A stretch of DNA of 64,000 nt from Paraburkholderia aspalathi. GTDB lineage: Bacteria > Pseudomonadota > Gammaproteobacteria > Burkholderiales > Burkholderiaceae. The notes below the pieces were generated by a model. The model was given only the letters and a program-made list of their open reading frames with translations. It ran no database searches and had not been told where the DNA came from. The stretch spans positions 247,797-311,796 of the forward strand of contig NZ_FPBH01000006.1 of assembly GCF_900116445.1 (NCBI RefSeq), written 5' to 3'. Shown one piece after another: positions 39,829-48,615 of the stretch. Positions within the stretch are counted from its first letter, which is position 1. Each line of letters opens with the position of its first letter. A program made the position numbers and the translations under genes.

Positions 39829-40926
39829 TTAGGCCAGGCAGGCGTCCAGACCGTCGGTGATCAGGTCTTGCGGCAGCTCGATGCCGATGAACACCATCTT
39901 GTTGGTCTTCTTCTCGATCGGCTGCCATTTCGCGGCCAGATCGCTGCCCATCATCTGGTGCACGCCCTGGAACACCACCTTACGGTCGACGCCCTTCATA
40001 TACAGCACGCCCTTGTAGCGCAGCAGGCGTTCGCCGTAGATCTGCAGGATGCCGCCGAGGAAGTCCTCGAGCTTGTTCGGATCGAACGGACGGTCGCTGC
40101 GGTAGACGAACGATTTGATCTTGTCGTCGTGGTGCGCGTGATGGTGATGCGCGTGGTCGTGGCCTTCGTGGTCGCACTTGCCGTGGTCGTGATCGCAGTT
40201 TTCGTGATCGTCGTGATCGGCATGGGTGTGGCCGTGCTCGTCGTGCGCGTGAGCGTGGCTGTGCGCATGTTCGTCTTCAGCGAGGAAGTCCGGGTCGATT
40301 TCGAGCTTCGAATTGAGGTTGAAGCCGCGCAGGTCGAAGATTTCCTTGATGTCCGCTTCGCCGAAATTGACGACCTTGATTGCCGCCCGCGGGTTCATGT
40401 GCAGCAGGCGATGGCGCAGATCGTCCAGATGCTTTTCGTCGACCAGGTCGGACTTGGTGATGAACAGGCGATCGGCGAAACCGACCTGGCGCTGCACCAC
40501 TTCATGCTCGTCCAGTTGGTGGTTCGCGTGCTTCGCGTCGACCAGCGTGATGATCGCGTCGAGCAGGAATTCGTTGGCGATCTGGTCGTCCATGAAGAAC
40601 GTCTGCGCGACCGGGCCCGGATTGGCGAGGCCGGTGGTTTCGATCACGACACGGTCGAAATCCAGTTCGCCGGACTGCTTCTTCGCCGCCAGATCGCCCA
40701 GCACGCGCGACAGGTCGCCCCGGATCGTGCAGCAGATGCAGCCGTTGCTCATCTGGATGATCTGCTCGCTCGTGTCCTGCACGAGGATTTCGTTGTCGAT
40801 GTTCTCTTCGCCGAACTCGTTCTCGATCACGGCGATCTTCATACCGTGCTTTTCGTTCAGGATGCGCTTGAGCAGGGTGGTTTTGCCGCTGCCGAGAAAG
40901 CCGGTCAGGATGGTGACTGGGATCAT
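39829..40926 (-). CDS. COG0523 (CobW/YjiA-like) GTPase, putative metal chaperone
   Basis: A 365-residue G3E GTPase. The N terminus has Walker A LTGFLGSGKTTLLKRIL, the metal-site motif NGCICCTIRGDL (CXCC), Walker B VVIETTGLANP and the base motif TKSDLVD. Between about residues 222 and 265 is a dense His/Asp region (alternating HAHAHDEHGHTH-like text) that should bind zinc or a similar metal. The C-terminal CobW domain follows (VLYMKGVDRKVVFQGVHQM). Likely a zinc-delivery protein; the target is unknown. Confidence 0.92.
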   Translation of the reverse strand: MIPVTILTGFLGSGKTTLLKRILNEKHGMKIAVIENEFGEENIDNEILVQDTSEQIIQMSNGCICCTIRGDLSRVLGDLAAKKQSGELDFDRVVIETTGLANPGPVAQTFFMDDQIANEFLLDAIITLVDAKHANHQLDEHEVVQRQVGFADRLFITKSDLVDEKHLDDLRHRLLHMNPRAAIKVVNFGEADIKEIFDLRGFNLNSKLEIDPDFLAEDEHAHSHAHAHDEHGHTHADHDDHENCDHDHGKCDHEGHDHAHHHHAHHDDKIKSFVYRSDRPFDPNKLEDFLGGILQIYGERLLRYKGVLYMKGVDRKVVFQGVHQMMGSDLAAKWQPIEKKTNKMVFIGIELPQDLITDGLDACLA

Positions 40927-41167
40927 GTTGGTCGCCTGTATGTACGTGAATCTGTGCGGAATCGAATGTGCAGCGCGAATTTACTGCGCAAATTGACAGC
41001 GCGAATGTGCAGCGAATGCGTCTGCGAATCCGGTTTGCCGGGCGCGGCAGCCTGACGGCGCGCGACCCGATCTAGCCGGATATTGAAACATATCTGTCAA
41101 GCCGGCGCTGGCAGCGGGGGCGAACCCCTCCGCGGCACGCGGGAAATAGCCCTGAAGCTATGGGCGA

Positions 41168-42370
41168 TCAGGCAATTTGCAACAGCAGGCCTTTCAGATA
41201 TTCGCCTTCCGGGAAGGCGGTGAGCAGCGGATGGTCAACCCCGGCGCCGAGGCGCTTGAGAATCCGCGCGTCGACACGCGCATCTGCCGCCGCGCCGGAC
41301 ACGATCTTCTGGAACAGTTCGGAGTCGATTGCGCCGGAGCAGGAGTAGGTGAACAGCAGGCCGCCCGGGCGCAGCAGCTTCAGGCCGGTCAGGTTGATGT
41401 CCTTATAGGCGCGCGAGGCGCGGTCCACGTGTTCACGCGACGGCGCGAATTTCGGCGGATCGAGCACGATCAGGTCGAAGCGTTCGCCTTCGTCGTACAG
41501 ACGGCGCAGAGTTTTGAACGCGTCGGCGTCGAGCCAGGTGGCGCGTTCGGCGTCGAAACCGTTGGCGTCCACGTTCTGCTGTGCGATCGCGAGCGCGTCG
41601 CCCGACGAATCGATCGACACTACGCGCTTTGCCCCGCCTTTCAATGCCGCCAGCGAAAAGCCGCCGGTGTAGCAGAAGCAATTCAATACGTCGCGATCTT
41701 TCGCCAGCTGCTGCACCAGCAAGCGGTTGTCGCGCTGGTCGACGTAGAAGCCGGTTTTGTGGCCGTTGCGCACGTCGACGTGATAGCGCACGCCGTTTTC
41801 GCTCGCGATCAGCGCTTCCGACGGCGCCTCGCCCGCCAGTACGCCGGTGATCTGCTCGAGCCCTTCTTTCTGGCGAATCGACACGTCCGAGCGCTCGTAG
41901 ACGTTCGGGCAGCCGGTCGCGTCGGTCAGCGCCGCGACGATCGCTTCCTTCCATGCTTCGACGCCCGTCGCCATGAACTGGCACACCAGCTGGCTGCGCT
42001 GGCCCGCGTCCTCAGCGACGTAGTGATCGACGATCAGGCCAGGCAGGCCGTCCGCTTCGCCGAAGATCAGCCGCACCGCGCCGGTGTTGTGCACCATCGT
42101 TTGACGATGCGCGAGCGCGCGCTGCACGCGGCGCTTGAAGAACGCATGATCGATCGGCTCCATTTCGTCGAAGCTCCACACGCGGGCGCGAATCTGCGAA
42201 TGCGGGCTGTAGGCCGCGCGGGCGAGGAAGCGGCCGTCGTGCGCGCGCACCAGCACGGTCGCGCCGGGCGCGGGATTGCCGTCGACGCGATCGATCACGT
42301 TGGCGTAGACCCACGGATGGCGGCGCAGCAGCGATTTTTCTTTCGACGGTTTGAGCGTAACGGTATTCAT
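41168..42370 (-). CDS. rlmI: 23S rRNA (cytosine-C5)-methyltransferase RlmI-like
   Basis: A 400-residue enzyme, started at MNTVTLKPSKEKSLLRRHPW; the frame extends upstream without family match. An N-terminal PUA domain (about residues 1-75) is followed by an EEHEE domain and a Rossmann methyltransferase with FCYTGGFSLAALKGGAKRVVSID and the catalytic LDPPKFAPSREHV region and YSCSGAI. E. coli RlmI modifies C1962 of 23S rRNA. It lies 99 bases after xerC. Confidence 0.92.
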   Translation of the reverse strand: MNTVTLKPSKEKSLLRRHPWVYANVIDRVDGNPAPGATVLVRAHDGRFLARAAYSPHSQIRARVWSFDEMEPIDHAFFKRRVQRALAHRQTMVHNTGAVRLIFGEADGLPGLIVDHYVAEDAGQRSQLVCQFMATGVEAWKEAIVAALTDATGCPNVYERSDVSIRQKEGLEQITGVLAGEAPSEALIASENGVRYHVDVRNGHKTGFYVDQRDNRLLVQQLAKDRDVLNCFCYTGGFSLAALKGGAKRVVSIDSSGDALAIAQQNVDANGFDAERATWLDADAFKTLRRLYDEGERFDLIVLDPPKFAPSREHVDRASRAYKDINLTGLKLLRPGGLLFTYSCSGAIDSELFQKIVSGAAADARVDARILKRLGAGVDHPLLTAFPEGEYLKGLLLQIA

Positions 42371-42469
42371 CTGGGTGTCAGCAGGAGCAGTAGGCCGCGT
42401 GGACAAAGAGGCACACGGCAGGTGAAGCGAAGGCGGAGACCGCAACCCGCAAAAAAGCAAAGAGCGGAA

Positions 42470-43393
42470 TCAGTCGCGTTTTTTGGCGCGCGGATGCGCC
42501 TGATCGTAGACGTGCGCGAGATGCTGGAAATCGAGCGCGGTGTAGACCTGCGTGGCGGTGATGCTGGCGTGCCCGAGCAGTTCCTGCACGGCCCGCAGAT
42601 CGCCGCTCGATTGCAGCACGTGCGTGGCGAACGAATGCCGCAGCACGTGAGGATGCACATTGGCCGGAATGCCGGCGACCAGCGCCGCGCGCTTCACGCG
42701 ATCACGCACGACATTCGGCGACAGACGGTTGCCGCGCGCCGACAGAAACAGCGGATGTGGATCGTGTTTCACCATCTGATCACGCACCGCGAGCCACGCG
42801 TTCAGGGCGTCGAGCGCCTTGCTGCCGACTGGCACGATGCGGCGCCGGTTGCCCTTGCCGAGTACTTCGACTTCGGCGGAATCGAGCTTGAGCCAGCCCG
42901 CGGAGCGGTAACCGTCGGCGTCGGCAAAACGGGCGTCGAGGCCGACCAGTTCGGACAAACGCAGGCCCGACGAGTAGAACAGTTCGAGCATCGCGTGGTC
43001 GCGCAGGCCTTCGGGCGTCGCGGCGGGCGGGCTTTCCATCAGTCGCGTGGCGTCGTCGACGGAAAGTGCCTTCGGCAGTGATTTGGCCTGCTTCGGGGCC
43101 CGCACGGTGGCGACCGGGTTGGCCGGCAAATCGACGCGGCCCGCGAACCAGCGGTAAAACGCTCGCCAGCACGACAGCCGATGGCTGATCGAGCGCGCCG
43201 TCAGTCCGCCGGCGTGCGCGCGTGAAACCGCGCCGCGAATATCGACAGCGGTGAGGCTTTCGAGCGGCCGGCCTTTGGCCAGCAGCTTGAGCTCTTCGAG
43301 TTCGTGGGTGTAGCCGCGCAGCGTGTGCGCCGACAGTCGCCGCTCATGTTCGAGATTCGACAGATAGGCGGCGATCGGATCGGCTTCGGTCAC
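42470..43393 (-). CDS. xerC: Tyrosine recombinase XerC
   Basis: Resolves chromosome dimers at dif together with XerD. The 307-residue protein starts at a GTG (MTEADPIAAYLSNLEHERRLS). The N-terminal SAM-like core-binding domain is followed by the catalytic residues: Arg in SSGLRLSELVGLD, Lys in VLGKGNRRR, HXXR in HPHVLRHSFATH, His in LLGHASI and the nucleophile Tyr in TQVYTALDFQ. It sits downstream of DUF484, the same neighbourhood as in Pseudomonas and enterics. Confidence 0.95.
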   Translation of the reverse strand: MTEADPIAAYLSNLEHERRLSAHTLRGYTHELEELKLLAKGRPLESLTAVDIRGAVSRAHAGGLTARSISHRLSCWRAFYRWFAGRVDLPANPVATVRAPKQAKSLPKALSVDDATRLMESPPAATPEGLRDHAMLELFYSSGLRLSELVGLDARFADADGYRSAGWLKLDSAEVEVLGKGNRRRIVPVGSKALDALNAWLAVRDQMVKHDPHPLFLSARGNRLSPNVVRDRVKRAALVAGIPANVHPHVLRHSFATHVLQSSGDLRAVQELLGHASITATQVYTALDFQHLAHVYDQAHPRAKKRD

Positions 43394-43438
43394 GATGGCC
43401 TTCGGCAGGATCGGCGGCTTAGCGGTTTCAGCACGGCT

Positions 43439-44158
43439 TTAGCGCGGCAGCAGACGGCTCAGCGCCGCGCTCGCCAACGCGCCGATCTGCGTCAGAAAAT
43501 CGGTCGCCATGCCGTCGTGGAAGCGGCGGGCGTCGGCGGAACCCATCACCAGCAGGCCGAAGGTCGGTGCTTCTTCCTTGCCTTCGGGGTCGCGCAGTGC
43601 GAGCAGTGCAATCGACTCGGTGGCATGCGCGGACTCGCCGGCGCCGCCTGCGGCCCCGTCCTCACCCACCGCCGACACTGCCGGCACCAGCCACTGCGCC
43701 GCTTCGAAGCCCGTGTTGGCGCCACAGTACGGCGTGGTGAGGCTATTCGCGAAGATTCGCACTTCCTCGCCGACATGGCGCGCGAACTCGGCCTGTGCAT
43801 ACGGCTCGGAAACGTCCCACACGCGCAGCGCGGCTTGCGGCACGTCGAAAATATCGCGCAAGCCGTTGGAGATGGTGCGCGGCAGCGCGTACGGATCGCG
43901 CTCGGCCATCACACGGATGGTCCAGCGATTGAATTTCGAGGCAATGCTGTCGTTTTCGTGACCATAGCGCAGCAGCTCGGCCAGACGCCGTTCGAGATGC
44001 TTGTTCTTGTCGCGCAGCATTTCCATCTGCCGTTCCTGCAGCGATACCGCGGCTTTGCCGTGCGGGTTCGCAAGCCGGATCGTCGCGAGCATTTCCGCGT
44101 GTTCGGCGAAGAATTCGGGGTTGGCGAGCAGATATTCGGCGACTTCGCGATCGTTCAT
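43439..44158 (-). CDS. DUF484 family (GAF-like) protein
   Basis: A 239-residue protein started at MNDREVAEYLLANPEFFAEH, a signature of DUF484. A short coiled coil (MEMLRDKNKHLERRLAELLRYG) leads into a GAF-like domain. In many proteobacteria this gene lies between dapF and xerC, as here. Function unknown. Confidence 0.9.
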   Translation of the reverse strand: MNDREVAEYLLANPEFFAEHAEMLATIRLANPHGKAAVSLQERQMEMLRDKNKHLERRLAELLRYGHENDSIASKFNRWTIRVMAERDPYALPRTISNGLRDIFDVPQAALRVWDVSEPYAQAEFARHVGEEVRIFANSLTTPYCGANTGFEAAQWLVPAVSAVGEDGAAGGAGESAHATESIALLALRDPEGKEEAPTFGLLVMGSADARRFHDGMATDFLTQIGALASAALSRLLPR

Positions 44159-44356
44159 GGTTTCGGCTAAAGGACTACGGGACGACGCCCTCGGGCGGCG
44201 CATCGGTCATGAGTTCGGTCAGCCGGTGAAAGCGCTGTTTCGTCCGGCTTTTCATCGGCTGTCGTTGGCTTCTTAGTCGGCCTGTTCGAGGCCGCTTGTC
44301 TGGTACTTCCTGGGCCGATCGCTCGGCCGCTGAATCGGGTAGTGCGCTGGCGCGGG

Positions 44357-45220
44357 TCAGTCGGCCAGTTCGATCTCGCCTTCGAAGACGGTTGTCGCGG
44401 GGCCGGCCATCAGCAGCGGCGCGTCTTGCGTGCCGTCCCATGTGATGGTCAACTGGCCGCCGTGCGTGTGCACGCGCACCGGCGCATCCAGCAGTCCTCG
44501 CCGAATGCCGGCGGCGACGGCAGCGCACGCGCCCGTACCGCACGCCAGCGTCTCGCCGACGCCGCGTTCGTAGACCCGCAGCTTAACCTCGCTACGTCCA
44601 ACGATCTGCATGAAGCCCGCGTTCACTCGCTGCGGGAAACGTGCATGCCGCTCGATCACCGGACCTTCGACGAGCACCGGAAAATCTTCGACGTCGTCGA
44701 CCACTTGCACCGCGTGCGGATTGCCCATCGACACCACTGAAATCCAGCGCGTCACGCCGTTCACGTCGAGCGGCCAGAGCGTGTCCGCTCCCTCGCGGCG
44801 GCCTTCGAGGCCTTTGGTGGCGAACGGTACGCGCTCCGGTTCGAACACGGGCGCACCCATGTCGACCAGCACTTCGCCGTTCTCCTGCATGGTCAGCTGG
44901 ATGGTGCCGTTCTGCACTTGCACGCGCACGCTGCGCTTGTCGGTCAGGCCGTTGTCGCGCACGAACTTGACGAAGCAGCGCGCGCCGTTGCCGCAATGCT
45001 CGACCTCGCCGCCGTCGCAATTGAAGATGCGATATCTGAAATCGACGCCGTCCACGGTGGGCTTTTCGACCAGCAGCAACTGGTCCGCGCCGACGCCGAA
45101 ATGCCGGTCCGCGAGCGCGCGCACCTGCGCCGGCGTCAGGTTGACCGGTTGGGTGTAGCCGTCGAGCACGACGAAGTCGTTACCCGCGCCGTGCATTTTG
45201 GTGAATTTCAGTTTCATCAC
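44357..45220 (-). CDS. dapF: Diaminopimelate epimerase
   Basis: Converts LL- to meso-diaminopimelate for lysine and peptidoglycan. The 287-residue protein has both catalytic cysteines: [13 protein letters not shown] (about residue 76) and [12 protein letters not shown] (about residue 230). Length is normal. The 198 bases between its stop and the DUF484 gene contain no gene I can support. Confidence 0.96.
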   Translation of the reverse strand: MMKLKFTKMHGAGNDFVVLDGYTQPVNLTPAQVRALADRHFGVGADQLLLVEKPTVDGVDFRYRIFNCDGGEVEHCGNGARCFVKFVRDNGLTDKRSVRVQVQNGTIQLTMQENGEVLVDMGAPVFEPERVPFATKGLEGRREGADTLWPLDVNGVTRWISVVSMGNPHAVQVVDDVEDFPVLVEGPVIERHARFPQRVNAGFMQIVGRSEVKLRVYERGVGETLACGTGACAAVAAGIRRGLLDAPVRVHTHGGQLTITWDGTQDAPLLMAGPATTVFEGEIELAD

Positions 45221-45274
45221 GCTATTGTAAGTGACGCGCTCGCAGGTGCGCCGAACGCCGTTTTATTTAAGCGT

Positions 45275-46183
45275 TCAGGCGCCTTTTTTCGAAGGCCGGT
45301 CATAGACGCTTGGCTCGCCCGGCGGCCGGGTCTTGAAGCGCTTGTGCACCCAGTAGTACTGCTCGGGGATCAACGGAATCTGCTCTTCGAGGAAGGCGTT
45401 CATGCGGCGCGCGTCGGCTTCGTCGTCGCCGGTGGGGTAGTTGTCCCACGGCTTGAAGACCTTCAGCCGGTAGCCCTTATAGTTCGGCAGCACCTCGCCG
45501 ATGAACGGCACCACTTGCGCATGGCCGACCCCGGCGAGCCGCCCGACCGCCGTCAGCGTGCACGTTTGTACGCCGAAGAACGGCACGAACGTCGAGTTGC
45601 GCATGCCGTAGTCCATATCGGCGCCGAGCATGACCGGCTTGCGGTCGCGCAGCCAGCGCAGCACGATGCGAGCACTGTCGGCGCGGCTTGCCATGTCCGC
45701 GCCGAAGCGGCCGCGCGCGGCAATTGCCACGTCGTCGAGCACCTTGTTGGACATCGGCTGGTAAAGCGCGCCGCACTGCCGGTTCAGCGCGTGGTTGATG
45801 AATACCGAGCCCGCTTCGATGCCGACGAAGTGCGCGCCGAGCAACAGGGTAGGGGGCATGTTCGGGTCGCGCAGGTCGATCTCGCTGTCCACCTGCACGA
45901 GCTTTTCCAGCTTCTCTGCAGACCCGAACCACTGGACGCTGCGCTCGACATAGCTGCGGATCGCGTGGCGGAAGTGTTTCTGAGCGATCTCTTCGCGATG
46001 CTCAGCGCTCCACTCCGGGAAGCACAGGCTCAGATTGATATGGACGATGCGCTTACGGTTGCTGGGGATCTGGTAGAGCAGCCAGCCCAGCCCGTCGCCC
46101 AGTCGCGCAACGAAACCGTATGGCAGCAACGCCAGAAATTTCAGCAGTCCAATGGCCAGGTGGGCGCCAAGACGACTCAGCAT
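45275..46183 (-). CDS. lpxL: Lipid A biosynthesis acyltransferase (LpxL/HtrB type)
   Basis: Inner-membrane enzyme that adds a secondary acyl chain to lipid A. The 302 residues start at MLSRLGAHLAIGLLKFLALL, where the membrane anchor begins; an upstream in-frame start would add 27 basic residues. The catalytic HX4E motif is GAHFVGIEAGS (about residue 132). Further family segments are KVLDDVAIAARGRFG and MLGADMDYGMRNSTFVPFFG. It is divergent from metK. Confidence 0.92.
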   Translation of the reverse strand: MLSRLGAHLAIGLLKFLALLPYGFVARLGDGLGWLLYQIPSNRKRIVHINLSLCFPEWSAEHREEIAQKHFRHAIRSYVERSVQWFGSAEKLEKLVQVDSEIDLRDPNMPPTLLLGAHFVGIEAGSVFINHALNRQCGALYQPMSNKVLDDVAIAARGRFGADMASRADSARIVLRWLRDRKPVMLGADMDYGMRNSTFVPFFGVQTCTLTAVGRLAGVGHAQVVPFIGEVLPNYKGYRLKVFKPWDNYPTGDDEADARRMNAFLEEQIPLIPEQYYWVHKRFKTRPPGEPSVYDRPSKKGA

Positions 46184-46266
46184 GCCGCCCCTCCGTTTAG
46201 GGCGTCGAGCGACGCTTTGCTCAAGAAACCTGAAGACGGGTCGAAATACAGCACGGGTGATCACTC

Positions 46267-46294
46267 TGTGACAATCAAAGGAAGTCGCTATAAT
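46267..46294 (+). promoter_or_regulatory. Sigma-70 promoter of metK
   Basis: A perfect -10 box TATAAT (46289-46294) with a -35 like TGTGAC (46267-46272, 16-base spacer). The start point should be near 46300, giving a leader of about 160 bases. Confidence 0.75.
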
Positions 46295-46298
46295 AAGG

Positions 46299-46460
46299 GC
46301 TTCGCCGAGTTAATAGACAACTTGCGGGGCGAAGCTGGCGGGTGCTATCCATGGGATAGGCCCCTGCCGGTAAGGTAATCCGCTAAAGCGTCGCCGCTTC
46401 AAGGCTCCCGAAGCTGGCTACGTGAAACTCAACCGTAACCACAAAACAGGAGTCTGCAAC
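46299..46460 (+). promoter_or_regulatory. Long structured 5' leader of metK, candidate cis-regulatory RNA
   Basis: Three strong hairpins are visible. (A) GCTTCGCC 46299-46306 with GGCGAAGC 46328-46335, enclosing AGTT/AACT. (B) GGCGGG 46337-46342 with CCCTGCC-side bases 46363-46368, topped by CTATCC/GGATAG 46345-46359. (C) GCC-GCTTC 46393-46400 with GAAGC-T-GGC 46410-46418. The arm GAAGC of A could instead pair with GCTTC of C. The ribosome site aggag is at 46448-46452. It matches no SAM or SAH riboswitch consensus I know. A SAM-responsive role is inferred only from its position. Confidence 0.55.
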
Positions 46461-47651
46461 GTGGCAAACGATTATCTCTTCACCTCCGAATCCGTGTCCG
46501 AAGGCCATCCCGACAAAGTCGCGGATCAGATCTCGGACGCCATCCTCGACGCCATCCTGACCCAGGACAAGTACTCGCGTGTCGCAGCCGAAACGCTGTG
46601 CAACACGGGTCTCGTCGTGCTGGCCGGTGAAATCACCACCACCGCGAACGTCGATTACATCCAGGTCGCGCGCAACACGATCAAGCGCATCGGCTACGAC
46701 AACACCGATTACGGTATCGACTACCGCGGCTGCGCGGTGCTGGTGGCGTACGACAAGCAATCGCCGGACATCGCCCAGGGCGTGGACCGTGCGCACGACA
46801 ATAACCTCGATCAAGGCGCTGGCGACCAGGGCCTGATGTTCGGTTATGCGTGTGAAGAAACGCCGGAACTGATGCCGCTGCCGATTCACCTGTCGCACCG
46901 GCTGGTGGAACGTCAGGCGAATCTGCGCCGCGACGGCCGTCTGCCCTGGCTGCGTCCGGATGCGAAGTCGCAAGTCACCGTGCGTTATGTCGACGGCAAG
47001 CCGCATGCAATCGACACGGTCGTGCTGTCCACGCAGCATTCGCCGGACATCGATCTGGCCACGCTGCGCGAAGCCGTGATCGAAGAAGTCATCAAGCCGA
47101 CGCTGCCGGCTGACCTGATCAAGGGCGACATCAAGTTCCTGGTGAACCCGACTGGCCGATTCGTGATCGGCGGTCCGCAAGGCGATTGCGGTCTGACGGG
47201 CCGCAAGATCATCGTCGATACGTACGGCGGCGCGGCGCCGCACGGCGGCGGCGCGTTCTCGGGCAAGGATCCGTCGAAGGTCGACCGTTCGGCGGCTTAT
47301 GCCGGCCGTTATGTCGCGAAGAATATCGTGGCGGCTGGTTTGGCGTCGCGCTGCCTGATTCAGGTGTCGTACGCGATCGGCGTTGCCCAGCCGACGTCGG
47401 TCATGGTCAACACGTTCGGCACGGGCCGCGTGTCGGATGCAGTCATCACGAAGCTGGTGCTGGAGCATTTCGATCTGCGTCCGAAGGGCATCATCCAGAT
47501 GCTCGACCTGCTGCGTCCGATCTACGAGAAGAGCGCGGCCTACGGTCACTTCGGCCGCGAAGAGCCGGAATTCACGTGGGAAGCCACGGACAAGGCTCTG
47601 GTGCTCGCCGAAGCTGCAGGCACCGAACCGGTTGTCGCGCTCGCCGAATAA
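46461..47651 (+). CDS. metK: S-adenosylmethionine synthetase
   Basis: Makes SAM from methionine and ATP. The protein is 396 residues from the GTG start ([20 protein letters not shown]), 8 bases after ribosome site aggag. ATP and metal motifs are [31 protein letters not shown] and [20 protein letters not shown] long structured leader precedes it and a strong terminator follows. Confidence 0.98.
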   Translation: MANDYLFTSESVSEGHPDKVADQISDAILDAILTQDKYSRVAAETLCNTGLVVLAGEITTTANVDYIQVARNTIKRIGYDNTDYGIDYRGCAVLVAYDKQSPDIAQGVDRAHDNNLDQGAGDQGLMFGYACEETPELMPLPIHLSHRLVERQANLRRDGRLPWLRPDAKSQVTVRYVDGKPHAIDTVVLSTQHSPDIDLATLREAVIEEVIKPTLPADLIKGDIKFLVNPTGRFVIGGPQGDCGLTGRKIIVDTYGGAAPHGGGAFSGKDPSKVDRSAAYAGRYVAKNIVAAGLASRCLIQVSYAIGVAQPTSVMVNTFGTGRVSDAVITKLVLEHFDLRPKGIIQMLDLLRPIYEKSAAYGHFGREEPEFTWEATDKALVLAEAAGTEPVVALAE

Positions 47652-47672
47652 GCGCACACAGTCCGTTTCAGC

Positions 47673-47711
47673 AAAAAACCCCGCCGGCGTAAGCCGAGCG
47701 GGGTTTTTTAT
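47673..47711 (+). terminator. Intrinsic terminator after metK
   Basis: AAAAAACCCCGC pairs with GCGGGGTTTTTT, with an inner CGGC..GCCG helix, starting 21 bases past the stop. Confidence 0.92.
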
Positions 47712-47785
47712 TGCCTTTGCAGTGCACCGCGACGCGTTCGGCGGCTCACTTAACCGCCTATTCAGCCACTCGCTTAGCCACGCAC

Positions 47786-48154
47786 TCAGCGGCTCGCAAA
47801 CGCGAACGCAAACCAGCCGCTGCTACCACTCGTCGACATCCGGCGCGGGCGGCGGCTCGTACTTTGCGGAGCGACGACCGGTGCATTGCGCGTCGCGGTG
47901 AGGCGCAGCGGCGTCGGTTTGCGCAGCAGCGTACGCAGCGAAAAACGGCGTGAGCTGCCTTGCAGGCGCAGTGCGGAGAAGAAGGTGTGGAACCACGTGC
48001 GAATGCCGTCGACCGCTTTGGCTTCACGCCATTGCTCGCCTAATGCGCGTGTGCGGGTGGCATGGTGACGCAGTGCACGCACGATATGGCGGCGTGCCGG
48101 ACGCGCCGCCTTCAATGCGGCGCGGGTAAGACGGGTGCTCAGGAGAGTATGCAT
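47786..48154 (-). CDS. Hypothetical Arg-rich protein
   Basis: A possible 122-residue protein starting MHTLLSTRLTRAALKAARP. It is strongly basic (many Arg), with the middle stretch WREAKAVDGIRTWFHTFFSAL the only hydrophobic part, and a Ser-rich C terminus. No ribosome site is clear and no family is recognised. It fills part of a long gap after metK. It could equally be a chance frame in GC-rich DNA. Confidence 0.35.
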   Translation of the reverse strand: MHTLLSTRLTRAALKAARPARRHIVRALRHHATRTRALGEQWREAKAVDGIRTWFHTFFSALRLQGSSRRFSLRTLLRKPTPLRLTATRNAPVVAPQSTSRRPRRMSTSGSSGWFAFAFASR

Positions 48155-48615
48155 GGCTTCACAAGTAGGCAACGTGTCGCGCGACGGAGTGTGCGCCAGA
48201 AGGAGCACCAAATGTGCCAACGGCGGTGTCGCGATGGACGGCGCGAAAGCCCGGAATTCGACTGGAAAGGACACGGAGGACGGCGGAGTCGGCCATGGCG
48301 GCCTGTGCGTGCCGTAAAAGTGCGGGAAGAACAATCAACATGTGTGCAGGCTACACGCGATTCATGACGTCAGAAAGTCGGTTTTTACCCTGCGAATACG
48401 GGTTTTTACGGGGTAAACGCGCTGCGCGAGTTTGCGGGGTCGCGCCCTTTGCGGTCGATTTTCGTGCGCGCGTGCCCAGACAGCGTGCCATGCATACCGC
48501 CCATTCGCGTGAAAGTAGTGCGTAAGGCCCGGCTCCCCGGCAGGTGAAACAGCGCGCAGTCCGATCGCGCCCGTTTTACAATCGAGCATCAGTCAGTCGA
48601 AAGTAACGGAACACC
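48155..48615. other. Intergenic region before the PhyH-like gene
   Basis: About 460 bases. Overlapping short frames occur on both strands, none with family features or good start signals. A repeated phrase (gggtttttac, near 48378 and 48400) is the only local repeat noticed. Confidence 0.4.

Noticed and set aside
41177..43081. 634-codon plus-strand frame
   Set aside because: Antisense to rlmI and xerC, both with clear motifs.
44175..44543. 122-codon minus-strand frame between dapF and DUF484
   Set aside because: Overlaps the dapF 3' end out of frame; Arg-rich, no start signal.
46299..46460. Known SAH, SAM-I or SAM-II riboswitch at metK
   Set aside because: None of the conserved cores I know from these classes is present, so I list it only as an unclassified structured leader.
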